Below, piece after piece: positions 17,413 through 26,625 of a stretch of DNA of 64,000 nt. Position numbers and translations under genes: made by a program. A model generated the notes under the pieces. It was not told the origin of the DNA. It worked only from the letters and a program-made list of their open reading frames with translations, and searched no databases. The stretch is from JBNLBS01 sp050303415. GTDB taxonomy: Bacteria; Pseudomonadota; Gammaproteobacteria; Methylococcales; Methylomonadaceae. Location: NCBI GenBank assembly GCA_050303415.1, contig JBNLBS010000004.1:62001-126000 (forward strand). The letters are read 5' to 3'. Every line of letters begins with the position of its first letter. Position 1 is the first letter of the stretch.

Positions 17413-17489
17413 TGGTAGGCACGAGTGGATTCGAACCACCGACCCCCACCATGTCAAGGTGGTGCTCTAACCAACTGAGCTACGCGCCT
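17413..17489 (-). tRNA. tRNA-Val (GAC)
   Basis: The cloverleaf on the reverse strand has acceptor AGGCGCG pairing with CGTGCCT, a D arm in GCTCAGTTGGTTAGAGC, anticodon stem CCACC/GGTGG with loop TTGACAT giving anticodon GAC, a T arm with TTCGAAT, and an encoded CCA end. It lies upstream of thrS on the same strand, about 400 bp away. Confidence 0.96.
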
Positions 17490-17793
17490 ATCGTCTAACC
17501 GATTCGAGCTAGCTATTATACCTGTTGATGTTAATTATGCAAATCTTTAAACCCGATCCGGTTTAAACTCGGAAAAGAATTTCACAGCCGAGAGAAGACA
17601 GAAATGATGAGAATATATGGTAATTTATTACTTCTCTATAGACAAACAAGTTCGGGGCATGACAGTCAAAGCTGTTAACTTAAGCCTCCATGCAGCGACA
17701 AAAGACTTGGAACGGGGAATAAATGCATAATGTTATTCCCCTCTCTCAAGCTCTGCAAAAGAAGACTAAAGTTAACAACATCGATCCTTCGAA
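17490..17793. other. Intergenic region between tRNA-Val and the exported-protein cluster
   Basis: About 300 bp with no supportable gene. The reverse strand should carry the tRNA-Val promoter near the tRNA. The only structure seen is the inverted repeat at 17714-17741, beyond the end of the six-gene cluster. Confidence 0.5.
17714..17741 (-). terminator. Hairpin after the exported-protein cluster, possible terminator
   Basis: GGGGAATAA (17714-17722) and TTATTCCCC (17733-17741) make a perfect 9-bp stem with a 10-nt loop, 52 bp beyond the last gene of the cluster. No T run follows on the reverse strand, so intrinsic termination is uncertain. Confidence 0.45.
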
Positions 17794-19170
17794 TCAAGCG
17801 GGACAAACTTCGCCGTTTGCCAGGAACTTCGTCATTTCTTTCGCCCAATTGACTTTATTGCCCGAGCATCCTTTGGCTCTACCGTCGCCGCATAGCTGTA
17901 TAATTTCTTGCAACAACGGTTTCATCTTGCAATCGCGCATATTATTTAAAACAATTGCATAGTTATACAAATAATTGACATTTCCAGGCTCTAGCTCAAC
18001 GGCTTTTTTATAGGCATTCGCGCCCGTTTGATAGTCGTTTAATTTAAAACTTGAATACCAGCCGATTTGCGACCAAGTATAGGCATTGCTGTTATCGATG
18101 GCTGCCGCTTTTTTAAAATCATCCAGCGCTTCATCAAACTGGTTAAATTTTGTTAACACAGCCCCCCGGTTACTAATATATTTGGCATTGGTCGGCTCTA
18201 ACTGCACCACTAAATCCAAGTCACCTAAGGCTTCGGCATACATTTCTTTTTCACGATAGCTCCAGGAGCGCCAATACAATGCGGATATATTTTCGGGATA
18301 CATCGCTACAGATCGACTTAAATCGGATATTGCTTTATCGTAATCGTTTAACTGGTAATAACATAAGCCTCGCTCATAATAAAACCAGGACTTTTCGCCA
18401 TATTCTATCGCTTTAGTTAACAGTTCCAAACCTTCAGCAAATTGATTTCTTTCCCTGGCTATCATACCTTTGACATAGTAGATAAAACCTGCAAGCGGTT
18501 TTAAATTGGAATTTCTGTTTTCATATTGCTTGGTGTCGGCCAGAAATTCGGCTATTTCATCAAAACTCCCGCCCCACTTGGGAAGTATGGAAAATAAATA
18601 GCTTTTTCTAATTTCATACGATGCCGGGCTGACCTTTAAGCCTTCCAACAAGGCTTCTGATCGCATTTTATCGTCACCCAGCCCAAGTGAAACATCAATT
18701 CTGGCTGCATATGAAAGCGTAATATCCGGTTTGATAGCAATCGCCTTATCGATATCGGCCAAGGCTTTGCGATGATAAAGCTTGAGTTGATTAAATTGAT
18801 TATATGAGGTTTCGCTTGCATACTTTTGGCCGCGTTTCTTCCAACCCAAGTTGGTAAAATAATAGCTACGCGCCAAATACGGTATATAGGAACTTGGATA
18901 TTGCCTTATCCAGTCATCAAATATGGCTTCGTGTGTCGAATCCGCCATGTTAAAGCTATGAAACACCAATTCAAAAGCGGTCTCATTTCTTATATCCGCC
19001 TCGTAGCGTTTTTGATACGTCACGATTTGCGACATCAGTTGTTTATAGTTTTTATTGACGAACAGCTCGCGCAATTCAATCGAGTCGGCATAGCCCGGAT
19101 CTTCAGCCCAAGCGGTAGAAGGCAGGCAGACTAACAGCAAATTCAGCAAACATAATCTAATCATTTTCAT
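17794..19170 (-). CDS. Exported TPR-repeat protein (last gene of cluster)
   Basis: A 458-residue protein with a signal peptide (MKMIRLCLLNLLLVCLPSTAWA, cleavage before EDPGYADS). The body is helical, with at least four tetratricopeptide repeats in the C-terminal half, at about residues 245-400 (FYYERGLCYYQLNDYDKAI, ALYWRSWSYREKEMYAEAL, YISNRGAVLTKFNQFDEAL, YTWSQIGWYSSFKLNDY). The last 45 residues contain four cysteines (CKMK, CGDG, CSGN, CPA) that could form disulfides, which would fit with the redoxin encoded just upstream. TPRs mediate protein-protein contacts; no enzymatic domain is seen. A strong RBS (AAGGAAC) precedes the start, 28 bp after the redoxin gene. Confidence 0.85.
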   Translation of the reverse strand: MKMIRLCLLNLLLVCLPSTAWAEDPGYADSIELRELFVNKNYKQLMSQIVTYQKRYEADIRNETAFELVFHSFNMADSTHEAIFDDWIRQYPSSYIPYLARSYYFTNLGWKKRGQKYASETSYNQFNQLKLYHRKALADIDKAIAIKPDITLSYAARIDVSLGLGDDKMRSEALLEGLKVSPASYEIRKSYLFSILPKWGGSFDEIAEFLADTKQYENRNSNLKPLAGFIYYVKGMIARERNQFAEGLELLTKAIEYGEKSWFYYERGLCYYQLNDYDKAISDLSRSVAMYPENISALYWRSWSYREKEMYAEALGDLDLVVQLEPTNAKYISNRGAVLTKFNQFDEALDDFKKAAAIDNSNAYTWSQIGWYSSFKLNDYQTGANAYKKAVELEPGNVNYLYNYAIVLNNMRDCKMKPLLQEIIQLCGDGRAKGCSGNKVNWAKEMTKFLANGEVCPA

Positions 19171-19198
19171 GGTGACGGTTCCTTGTTGATCTAAATTT

Positions 19199-20467
19199 TT
19201 AAATAAAATCCAACGCGCAAAGATGGTCGTAAAATGCGGTTTTGTTATGTTTAGTTTCGTTTGGAAAAAGCGCCATTAATAAACTATAAGCCTGTATCAA
19301 CTTGGCGTGAGAACTCTGAATGACAGCATCCTGGGCGCTAAAACGATAGGATTTTGAATCGTCAATTTGTTTAAAATATTGGCTCTGCTCTTCAAGAGCT
19401 TGCTTAATTAAGCGATGGGTCGGCAATAAATGCACCGGCGCTTCTAGTTTGTCGAGCTCGGTCAGTATCCGGCGGTATTTATCATTATTCTCGCCGCGTC
19501 TACCGCCGGTTTGATGCCATAGCAAGGTCTGCACCCGCTCGATAATGGCAATATCGACGATAGAAAACAATTTACCCAGATAGTCGCTATCTTGACCATT
19601 CATCTTGGCTAGAGTCGAATTAAATGTCGTTTGCTTATGCGGTATCGACCGATAAGCCCGATCTACCGGCACTGTCATTCCCAGTTCCGTATACAGTCTT
19701 TCCGAGAACTGTTTAATTACCTGGGCTTCGCTTGGCTCGGTGACTAATTCCGGCGACTCGACTTCAACCGACTGTAGCAATACGGCCAGCTTGGGGAAAA
19801 GTTCGGTAAACAAGTTATGCTTAGGCCGGTGTCCGGTGGAGTCACTACGTAAAATAAAATCCTTATCAATTAAGAAAAAACCGGGAATCATATCGTAGCT
19901 GGCCTGATTGATATAACGCTCATCGCCCACCATAATATAAACATTATTTTTCTTATCCAAACCGAAGTGTTCCGCCCAATTACGACTTTCCTCTATGGTC
20001 GGCGCTTTATATTGCATGTCATAGAGCATCAGTTGCACCAGTATCAAACGCTCATCGCCCAGCTCGATTCCACTTGCATATCTTGGCAGCAACGATTCAA
20101 TCGGGGGAAGTTTTTGCTGCGGCGAAATACCTTGATAACCGCCTCTTTTCCCTCCTCCGGAAAAAGCATTACAAGCCGGGCAGGTCATACCGACAGGTTC
20201 CACCAAAATAACCTTGCCTTTAAAGTCGGATAGCTTAAGCATTTCACCGGTATGAGAGTAAAGCGTAATATCGGGAAAAGGTTGATCTAACTTTGGCGGC
20301 CAAGGAAAATCCAATTGACCCTGTGCGCCCTGAGCCGAATCCGCCTGGGCACCGGAGTCAGTCTCAAGATACCGTTCGGAATAAAAATATCCTGCGGCAA
20401 AAGTCAGCACAACAACGAAAATCAATAATAAAATTGTCGAGACACCCCTTTGCTTATTTCTGCTCAT
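19199..20467 (-). CDS. Membrane-anchored thioredoxin-fold (redoxin) protein with helical C-terminal domain
   Basis: A 422-residue protein. Residues 10-28 form an N-terminal membrane anchor without an obvious signal cleavage site, so the rest should lie in the periplasm. Residues 50-230 resemble an AhpC/TSA-like redoxin: PDITLYSHTGEMLKLSDFKGKVILVE, then CPAC (Cys96, Cys99) and a cis-Pro in MIPGFFLIDKD (Pro195). A Gly-rich insertion follows the CPAC motif. The last 190 residues are a predicted helical domain with no recognised family. Likely a thiol-disulfide protein acting on neighbouring gene products. Its start overlaps the preceding CsgG-like/TPR gene by 14 bp. Confidence 0.8.
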   Translation of the reverse strand: MSRNKQRGVSTILLLIFVVVLTFAAGYFYSERYLETDSGAQADSAQGAQGQLDFPWPPKLDQPFPDITLYSHTGEMLKLSDFKGKVILVEPVGMTCPACNAFSGGGKRGGYQGISPQQKLPPIESLLPRYASGIELGDERLILVQLMLYDMQYKAPTIEESRNWAEHFGLDKKNNVYIMVGDERYINQASYDMIPGFFLIDKDFILRSDSTGHRPKHNLFTELFPKLAVLLQSVEVESPELVTEPSEAQVIKQFSERLYTELGMTVPVDRAYRSIPHKQTTFNSTLAKMNGQDSDYLGKLFSIVDIAIIERVQTLLWHQTGGRRGENNDKYRRILTELDKLEAPVHLLPTHRLIKQALEEQSQYFKQIDDSKSYRFSAQDAVIQSSHAKLIQAYSLLMALFPNETKHNKTAFYDHLCALDFI

Positions 20468-21248
20468 TATCCTGCCCTATGGTTGATGTTGACTTTAGAG
20501 CCGCTAACCGGGCTCTTACCTTAATAATTTGCTTACTATTGGGAAATCGCGTCATAAAATCCTGAAACCGAATAACGGCAAAATCATGCAAACCGGCCCG
20601 ATTAAAACTTTGCGCCAACCAATAATGCGGAACCGGATCATTGGGGAATTTTTTCACCAGCTTTAATAACGGCGCAAATGATTGTGCATATTCACCGTTA
20701 TAGTAATGATTTAAGCCGTCGATTAGCCATTGTTGTTTTTCCGGCAAGACTTCGGCCTGAGCTTCAATCGGCTTGGCTGGTTTATCCCGTATCCCGGCTA
20801 ACAAAGGTTTTGCGACAGTTCGGCACAGACTTTCGACTATATTGCCCTCAATAGTGCCGGATACGGATTGACGCAATTGCGTGCCCGCCACATCAAATAA
20901 CAGCGCTTGAACTAGTAGCTGATTATTTTCGATGATTACACTGCCTTTCAGAATAAGATTTGCGCCGATGACCCGGCCGATCGATTGACGGCTTTTGCCG
21001 TCGATTAATTTACCTAAGCTTAATGATTGCTCGGTTAAACCGGCATCCAGCGAGTCACGATCCAGCGTGATAATTTGATCCGAATAATTGGAAAAACAAA
21101 CGGTTAAAATATCCGGCAGACCAATCGACAGATGATCATTTTGGCTATCCCCGGTTGCATTTTCAAACGGGAGAATTAAAACTTTAGCGGGCTCGGGTTT
21201 CGCGTAAACCGGCAAGCAAAACAACATTAAAATTAATACCGCCTTCAT
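20454..21248 (-). CDS. Exported CsgG/TolB-N-like domain protein with C-terminal TPR
   Basis: A 264-residue protein with a signal peptide (MKAVLILMLFCLPVYA). Residues 20-150 have the pattern of the CsgG-like periplasmic domain: KVLILPFENATGD, then GLPDILTVCFSNYSDQIITLDRDSLDAGL, then IGRVIGANLILKGSV. The C-terminal part has helical TPR-like repeats (GLNHYYNGEYAQSFAPLLKL, PHYWLAQSFNRAGLHDFAV). No lipobox Cys follows the signal peptide, and the transmembrane strand region of true CsgG pores was not identified, so a pore role is not claimed. It overlaps both neighbours (4 bp with the giant protein gene, 14 bp with the redoxin gene), indicating translational coupling. Confidence 0.8.
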   Translation of the reverse strand: MKAVLILMLFCLPVYAKPEPAKVLILPFENATGDSQNDHLSIGLPDILTVCFSNYSDQIITLDRDSLDAGLTEQSLSLGKLIDGKSRQSIGRVIGANLILKGSVIIENNQLLVQALLFDVAGTQLRQSVSGTIEGNIVESLCRTVAKPLLAGIRDKPAKPIEAQAEVLPEKQQWLIDGLNHYYNGEYAQSFAPLLKLVKKFPNDPVPHYWLAQSFNRAGLHDFAVIRFQDFMTRFPNSKQIIKVRARLAALKSTSTIGQDNEQK

Positions 21249-24200
21249 CTTGCCTCCACAATATTTTTACGCCGGTTTAAATGAAACAAGCCGTCAAACG
21301 CAGTCCCAACCCACACACCACCGTCACTTTCTACCGCCAAGCCGGTCGGCGCGGTGATTTTGTTATCGGGAGGGTTAAACAAAGTACAGCTTGTACCGTC
21401 TGAATAAACAATACCGGCAGAGCGCTCCTGTGAGTCAGACATCATCCACACGCCTTGAACGACATCGGGTTTGATAATTCCGACCGATTGATAAATCCCA
21501 TCCGTATAGCTGAGCCAGTGACTGTCGATATAGCGAAACACCCCTTTGTTCTCAACACTGAGCCAAATAACGCCTTGATTATCGATTGCCAGGGCCAGAA
21601 TTTTGCCGACCAAATCGTTAGGTAAAGCCAGCGGTTTAGCATGGTCGCCTAGCTGATAAAGACGACCTTGATCGGTACCAATTAAGAGATGCTTATTGTC
21701 TTTTAATGCAGCAATCGCGGTAATTTGTTCACCCTTAAAGCTTTCGAGCAGCTGACTTTTACCCTGCCGATAAGCAAATAATTTTCCATGCTCGGTACCC
21801 AAATAAAGCGTTTTATCATCGCCGCAATAAACTGCGCTAATGGTGCTGACATCATCATTAATCGTATGATTTTTAAATAAAAAAGACCGACCAGATCGAA
21901 CCGCAAAGGCCAACTGCAATTTATCCAAATCCCTAGAGGCAAAGTAAGTGGTTCCGCCGCACGGCACAATATCGGTGACATGATGATGAAAATAACCCTC
22001 ACTGACATCGGCGGTAAAAAAATCATCGTCCTTAAGCGTCATAATGCCGGTTTCTATACCCCACCAAACCCGGCCATCAGGCTCGACGGCAACAGTAGTC
22101 ACATCCGGCTGTATCACTCGCATGCGGGCGTAAATTTTGCGCCAATCATTAGCAGAGTTATCGCGCATATATTCGCTATAAAGCATGGAGTCGGTCGCAT
22201 TAACATCCGCTGCCTGATTTTGAAAATGTTCATATCGCTTAAAATGAAGCTGATCATTTTTACGTTGCACGATAAGGTAGCGATTATTCTCCAATGCTGT
22301 CACGGCATAAGCCTCCAGCCCAACCGCCTTAACCAGATCCGGATTGGGTTCATTTATATCCGGGTTAAAGCGCGCATACTGTAGGCCATAACCAGCACTG
22401 GATAGCAACATCAGCAATCGATCCGAAGTTTCGCTGAAAACATGTATCGGGTGCATGGCAAAAGATTCGGCGTTTCCGGAAGCCAACGGATAACTTTGTC
22501 TGCGCCAGTGTTTTAAATCGTTAGCACTCCAAAGATGCAATTTTTGATCGCTGCCGACGGTAAGCAGGCGATACACGCCTGCGTTATCCTGCACCAAAGC
22601 AGGATTATAAAATTTCATAATACTGCGCTGTTTAGTCATTAACGACCATTCTTTGGCGTCTTGAGAGGTGATAACCACGACTTCGCGTTTTTTACCGGAG
22701 CGATAAACAATGACCCAGCGGCCTTGTTGATCTTGAGTTACCGCATAATGCAAAAGATTATTCGCCTGGTAACTTGCATGCTTGGCCGTTGCCGGGGCAA
22801 ATTTTTCCAAGGCAATACGATTGGGCGGCTCCCATAAATCGGTTTTTGGCTGCAAACGGCTCGTCCACAACTCCCAACCCAATCCCCGCCGGTTGGAAAT
22901 CCAAAAAAGCCGAGCGCCGCCATCTTCGGTGCGTAATAATTTAGGGGCAAAATCCTCGCTTAAAGAATTCAAACTAAGCCGTACCGGTGTAGACCAGGTT
23001 TTATGATCCATACTCCGGCTCATCATCAGTTCTGTCTGTTCGCCGCCTAATTCACCCTTAACAAAAACCAGCATTAGTCCTCGGTTAAAATTATTCAACA
23101 AAGCCAGGGTCTGCTTTGGCGCATACCAGTATTTCGCCAACGGTTGAGCAATGCCGGTGAAGGACTTTTCTTCTACAGTAAAATGACTGTGCAACTGTCC
23201 TTCATAAAACGCCTTTTCATCGACCGGATTCTCGAATAAAGCGATATTTTCCGATGCTTTATTATCCGGCTTTAGGCTTAGCTTGATTTGCCAATGATTA
23301 ATCTCGCTAAAGTTTTCAATAAACTGCAAGGTCAGTAGCTTTTGATTTTTGCCGTAAAAAGGGATGAACTTTTTTAATGTTGTCGGCTTTGCCGTTTGTC
23401 CGTATATCACCCCCAACCATGTATTTTGATAATTTCGCGGTAACGGAAAAGGCAGTACTCGCATGGTAAAACTATGATGACGGTTAATATTTTTTAGCCG
23501 TCCATTCATTTGCATTTCGATACCGGTTGCCACATAGCCTTCCGGGACAGAAACAACGTAAAACTTTTCCCGCCAATTAACATTCGGATTTTGTTCTGTC
23601 ATAAAAAGGGATTCGGTTTGTGCAAACCGAGCTTCCCGGTAACCCGGGTTTTCAGTACTGATCCTGATCAACCCTCTTGGCGGTTTAGGCATCTGCTCGG
23701 GCGGAACTGCGCTCAATTTCGGATATAAAGCCACCATATTAATAATGGAGTCTTTTGCTAGCTTAAGCACCTCAGACCAACGGAAAAAACGTGATTGTCG
23801 GCTCCCCTCTATGGTCGACATTTTTTGCTCTCTAACATAAAAGCTGTCCACCTGGGCATAGGCTTGGTAGGCCTCAGGATATTTTTTCTCTTGCTTATAG
23901 AGTTCGGCCAGTCGAAATACCGCGACCATAGAATGAGGGTGGACCGGAGTTAACTTTGCTAATGAGCGATAGGCTTTAACTGCCTTATCCGGGACTTTCT
24001 TTTCCATTAAGATAGCGGCCCACAAAAGTGCATCACGGCCTTCGGTTTGCTGAGGGGCCTGCTTGTTTAACGCCAAAAATGCTGAAATTGCTAAATCGTC
24101 CATACCGAGAAATTCCAGCATTTTTCCCATCCATAACAGCGATTCCCAATACTTTGGATCTTTCCGGGATGCCGAGAAAAAATGACCGAATGCTTCGCCG

Positions 24201-24781
24201 TACTCGCCCTGATCATAATGATCCATCGCCTGATAAAAATGTTCCGTGGCCGGGATTGAATCGGTCGGTTGATAATTAACGTTTTCCAGCTCCCTCTCGG
24301 TGACAGGAAGTTTCCGTTGCCGGATGAAATCGACGGCAAGTTTGCCGATCAGCGCGTGAATGTTATTAAAATCACCCGACACTTGGGTTTTAAGAATCAG
24401 TGCCTGGGTATTTAAATCGACTAACAGCAAGTGGATTTCAATGGTACTGTCCGACAGGGTGTAATTTCCGTAGATCACCTGTTGAAGTTTAGCCACCTGC
24501 CCCACCCTGACGGCTTGGCTTTGATCGATAAATGCCGACCGATTCATCTCCATTTCTTTCAGGAACGCCTGCAATTCGTGTCGTTCCAGAATCAACAAAT
24601 CGTCTACTTGCGATAGCTTTCGAATCAGCATATCGGCGATACCTTTGCTTAACCAAGCCTGCCGTTCACCTTTTTGCGCAGAAAAAGGCAGCACGGACAG
24701 GGTGGTTTTTTCTGCCGCAAGCGTCGAATTAAACAAGCTCAGGCATACGACAAAGGCGAATAGATAAACGACCCGGCGCAT
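21245..24781 (-). CDS. Giant exported fusion: CsgG-like domain, TPRs and two propeller-like regions
   Basis: A 1178-residue secreted protein. Signal peptide 1-22 (cleavage after STLA). Residues 26-155 form a CsgG/TolB-N-like domain (LSVLPFSAQKGERQAWLSKGIADMLI, ILERHELQAFL, QQVIYGNYTL). Residues 175-315 are TPR-like helices (HFYQAMDHYDQGEYGEAF, AVFRLAELYKQEKKYPEAY). Residues 365-545 look beta-rich and unassigned. Residues 560-800 resemble a sialidase-like propeller (MSRSMDHKTWSTP, ITSQDAKEWS, WSANDLKHW). Residues 890-1178 have repeats like those of regulator propellers (VAVEPDGRVWWGIETGI, LAIDNQGVIWLSVENKGV, LAVESDGGVWVGTAFDGLF). The frame is intact throughout. Probably a periplasmic or surface binding scaffold; the ligand is unknown. 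Confidence 0.8.
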   Translation of the reverse strand: MRRVVYLFAFVVCLSLFNSTLAAEKTTLSVLPFSAQKGERQAWLSKGIADMLIRKLSQVDDLLILERHELQAFLKEMEMNRSAFIDQSQAVRVGQVAKLQQVIYGNYTLSDSTIEIHLLLVDLNTQALILKTQVSGDFNNIHALIGKLAVDFIRQRKLPVTERELENVNYQPTDSIPATEHFYQAMDHYDQGEYGEAFGHFFSASRKDPKYWESLLWMGKMLEFLGMDDLAISAFLALNKQAPQQTEGRDALLWAAILMEKKVPDKAVKAYRSLAKLTPVHPHSMVAVFRLAELYKQEKKYPEAYQAYAQVDSFYVREQKMSTIEGSRQSRFFRWSEVLKLAKDSIINMVALYPKLSAVPPEQMPKPPRGLIRISTENPGYREARFAQTESLFMTEQNPNVNWREKFYVVSVPEGYVATGIEMQMNGRLKNINRHHSFTMRVLPFPLPRNYQNTWLGVIYGQTAKPTTLKKFIPFYGKNQKLLTLQFIENFSEINHWQIKLSLKPDNKASENIALFENPVDEKAFYEGQLHSHFTVEEKSFTGIAQPLAKYWYAPKQTLALLNNFNRGLMLVFVKGELGGEQTELMMSRSMDHKTWSTPVRLSLNSLSEDFAPKLLRTEDGGARLFWISNRRGLGWELWTSRLQPKTDLWEPPNRIALEKFAPATAKHASYQANNLLHYAVTQDQQGRWVIVYRSGKKREVVVITSQDAKEWSLMTKQRSIMKFYNPALVQDNAGVYRLLTVGSDQKLHLWSANDLKHWRRQSYPLASGNAESFAMHPIHVFSETSDRLLMLLSSAGYGLQYARFNPDINEPNPDLVKAVGLEAYAVTALENNRYLIVQRKNDQLHFKRYEHFQNQAADVNATDSMLYSEYMRDNSANDWRKIYARMRVIQPDVTTVAVEPDGRVWWGIETGIMTLKDDDFFTADVSEGYFHHHVTDIVPCGGTTYFASRDLDKLQLAFAVRSGRSFLFKNHTINDDVSTISAVYCGDDKTLYLGTEHGKLFAYRQGKSQLLESFKGEQITAIAALKDNKHLLIGTDQGRLYQLGDHAKPLALPNDLVGKILALAIDNQGVIWLSVENKGVFRYIDSHWLSYTDGIYQSVGIIKPDVVQGVWMMSDSQERSAGIVYSDGTSCTLFNPPDNKITAPTGLAVESDGGVWVGTAFDGLFHLNRRKNIVEAR

Positions 24782-24790
24782 CGCTAATAG

Positions 24791-25738
24791 TTATTTTAAA
24801 AGCGCCGGCACCAGCCTTTCAATCAACTTTGTCGCGCTTTTGGCCAAGGCGTTTTTACCGGCAATTTCCGGCGACAAATCGACCGCCACCGCAGTTTCTC
24901 TATCAACCAACAAAACCTTGCCGCCGTCTCTTTTAATGGCTTTTAATTCGATCCGACCTTTGGTTGAGACCAGATTGCCACGTCGTAATCCAAACTCACT
25001 AAAGGCTTCGCCGGTGATTTCAATATCGGGAATATCATTGGAAGCAGCAGGATCAATAATGTCGAAACCCAATTTTTGCAAAACATGGCTGATCTCTGTT
25101 TCGGCGGCCGGGTCCAATACATTTCGATTTAAGCTCTGTTCCGGAATACTGACGGAAACACTGGGTAGGTTTTTATCTTTAACCAGCGACGCCAAACGCG
25201 TAACCAGATCCTCTTCTTTCGGCGTTTGAGCGACCAGGGTATTGCCCCGCTCCGTTACCGCCGCGCCCAATTTTTCCGCAAGCTGAAGGGAAGCATCGAC
25301 AATAGAACCTCTTAACGGCATCGTTACTGTTTCACCATAAACCCGACTGGTTTCAACGCCGATCATTTTGGCGACAACCACCAGCTCCTTTCTGACCGGA
25401 AAGGCACGGCCTGAAATCAGGATTTGCGCACCGGTAATAAAACCGATTTTTGCTGCCGTTTGCGGGTCGACTGTCCCCGACAGCCCCATTTCAACTTCCG
25501 ATAAGGCTTTATCGATTTCGGCCCGCTCGACCATGATGATGTTGGCGTTGGAAGACAAATGAGCAGAAAGCAAAGTTTGTATATCTTGCCCTAATTCACC
25601 GAATTCTTTCTGATCGGCGACAAAAGGCAACACCGCAACGCTATAAGAATCAGTTTTAACCTCCTCGGCAATGCATTGAATGCTATAGCTAAGTAACATA
25701 ATAAGCAAATACTTTGAATTCTTTATCAAGCTGTTCAT
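24791..25738 (-). CDS. Exported CsgG-like protein
   Basis: A 315-residue protein with a signal peptide (KYLLIMLLSYSIQCIAEE) and a CsgG-family N-terminal domain: VAVLPFVADQKEFGELGQDIQTLLSAHL, NIIMVERAEIDKALSEVEMGLSG, AAKIGFITGAQILISGRAF. Of the three CsgG-like proteins in this cluster it is closest to the CsgG pattern, including the GxxxGAQxLxxG segment. A second alpha/beta domain follows after residue 195 (SVSVSIPEQSLNR onward). TTG at 25756 opens the frame, but ATG at 25738 has AAGGAAG six bases ahead and is preferred. Cys in SIQCIAEE might be a lipobox-like Cys, but its context is not a good one. Confidence 0.82.
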   Translation of the reverse strand: MNSLIKNSKYLLIMLLSYSIQCIAEEVKTDSYSVAVLPFVADQKEFGELGQDIQTLLSAHLSSNANIIMVERAEIDKALSEVEMGLSGTVDPQTAAKIGFITGAQILISGRAFPVRKELVVVAKMIGVETSRVYGETVTMPLRGSIVDASLQLAEKLGAAVTERGNTLVAQTPKEEDLVTRLASLVKDKNLPSVSVSIPEQSLNRNVLDPAAETEISHVLQKLGFDIIDPAASNDIPDIEITGEAFSEFGLRRGNLVSTKGRIELKAIKRDGGKVLLVDRETAVAVDLSPEIAGKNALAKSATKLIERLVPALLK

Positions 25739-25752
25739 TTTTACTTCCTTTT

Positions 25753-26580
25753 TCAATTAAAAATTGGATCGGTGTGTTTCGTTTGAGGCAGTCGATAAAA
25801 GAGTTTAAGCAACATTTTTTGTGCCGCCGCATCGCTCTCAAGAGTCTCAACAATAGGCATATGCACCTCTATTAGCGGCTTATCGCTTAGTGTTCGATCG
25901 ATGATAACCGGCAGCTCATTTGGATACTGATAAAACACAATGACAGCCTGAGAATCGGCGACAGGTAGCAAACTGTCTATATCCCTATTTTGTTTGGCGG
26001 CGACGATTAAGGAAATAAGTCGCTCATCTTTTTTGACTAGCCGTTTAGTTTCAATATATTCAATCGAGTTTTTATCCAAAAACGACTGCAATATATTGCT
26101 TTTGTCATAAACATATAACATATGCTCTTTGGCCCAATGCTGTATGGGTTGCAACAATTCTTCGGCGACGACTGAAAAATCAAAACCGCCTATCACCAGG
26201 CATTGTTTATCAGCATCGCAAGAGGTAAACTCCCATTTAAATTGACTCTCCCGCTTAACCTTGGGTGTTTTAAAATGTAAGCCCAGTTTTATCGGGTTCT
26301 GAGTAAAATCAAGCTTGGATTTTGTGCAGTCTATAAGCGGCTGCTCGACTAACACGGAACCTAGGCGCGTGGTAAGCTGCCAAAGTGTCGCGGTAACGTT
26401 GACACATTGTTCCACCCCCGTTAATTTTAGGCTGACTTGTTTATCGGTTTGACCGAAATAAACCGGAGCATTCGGCTTTTTGTGCTCAGAAATCAAGTTA
26501 ATCTGCGCAGCAGAAAAACCATAATGACTGAAAACCAAACCAACTATGAAAAATACCCGTTTAAGGGTGTTTCTATACAT
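25753..26580 (-). CDS. Exported protein of unknown function (first gene of cluster)
   Basis: A 275-residue protein with a signal peptide (RVFFIVGLVFSHYGFSAAQ). The mature N-terminal half looks beta-rich, with four cysteines (EQCVNV, IDCTKS, TSCDADKQC) that could pair as disulfides. The C-terminal half is alpha/beta and ends FYRLPQTKHTDPIFN. No family was recognised. GAGGGA precedes the start, and the next gene begins 14 bp after its stop, so it heads the six-gene unit. Disulfide potential again fits the redoxin in the same cluster; this is inference. Confidence 0.75.
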   Translation of the reverse strand: MYRNTLKRVFFIVGLVFSHYGFSAAQINLISEHKKPNAPVYFGQTDKQVSLKLTGVEQCVNVTATLWQLTTRLGSVLVEQPLIDCTKSKLDFTQNPIKLGLHFKTPKVKRESQFKWEFTSCDADKQCLVIGGFDFSVVAEELLQPIQHWAKEHMLYVYDKSNILQSFLDKNSIEYIETKRLVKKDERLISLIVAAKQNRDIDSLLPVADSQAVIVFYQYPNELPVIIDRTLSDKPLIEVHMPIVETLESDAAAQKMLLKLFYRLPQTKHTDPIFN

Positions 26581-26625
26581 TTGTTATCCCTCTAGAGTTC
26601 AACCTACTTCCCAGCAAAGCTCAAT

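Noticed and set aside
17794..26580. Curli (csg) secretion locus
   Set aside because: CsgG-like domains are present, but no CsgA/B repeats, CsgE, CsgF or CsgD were found, and the fusions differ from CsgG.
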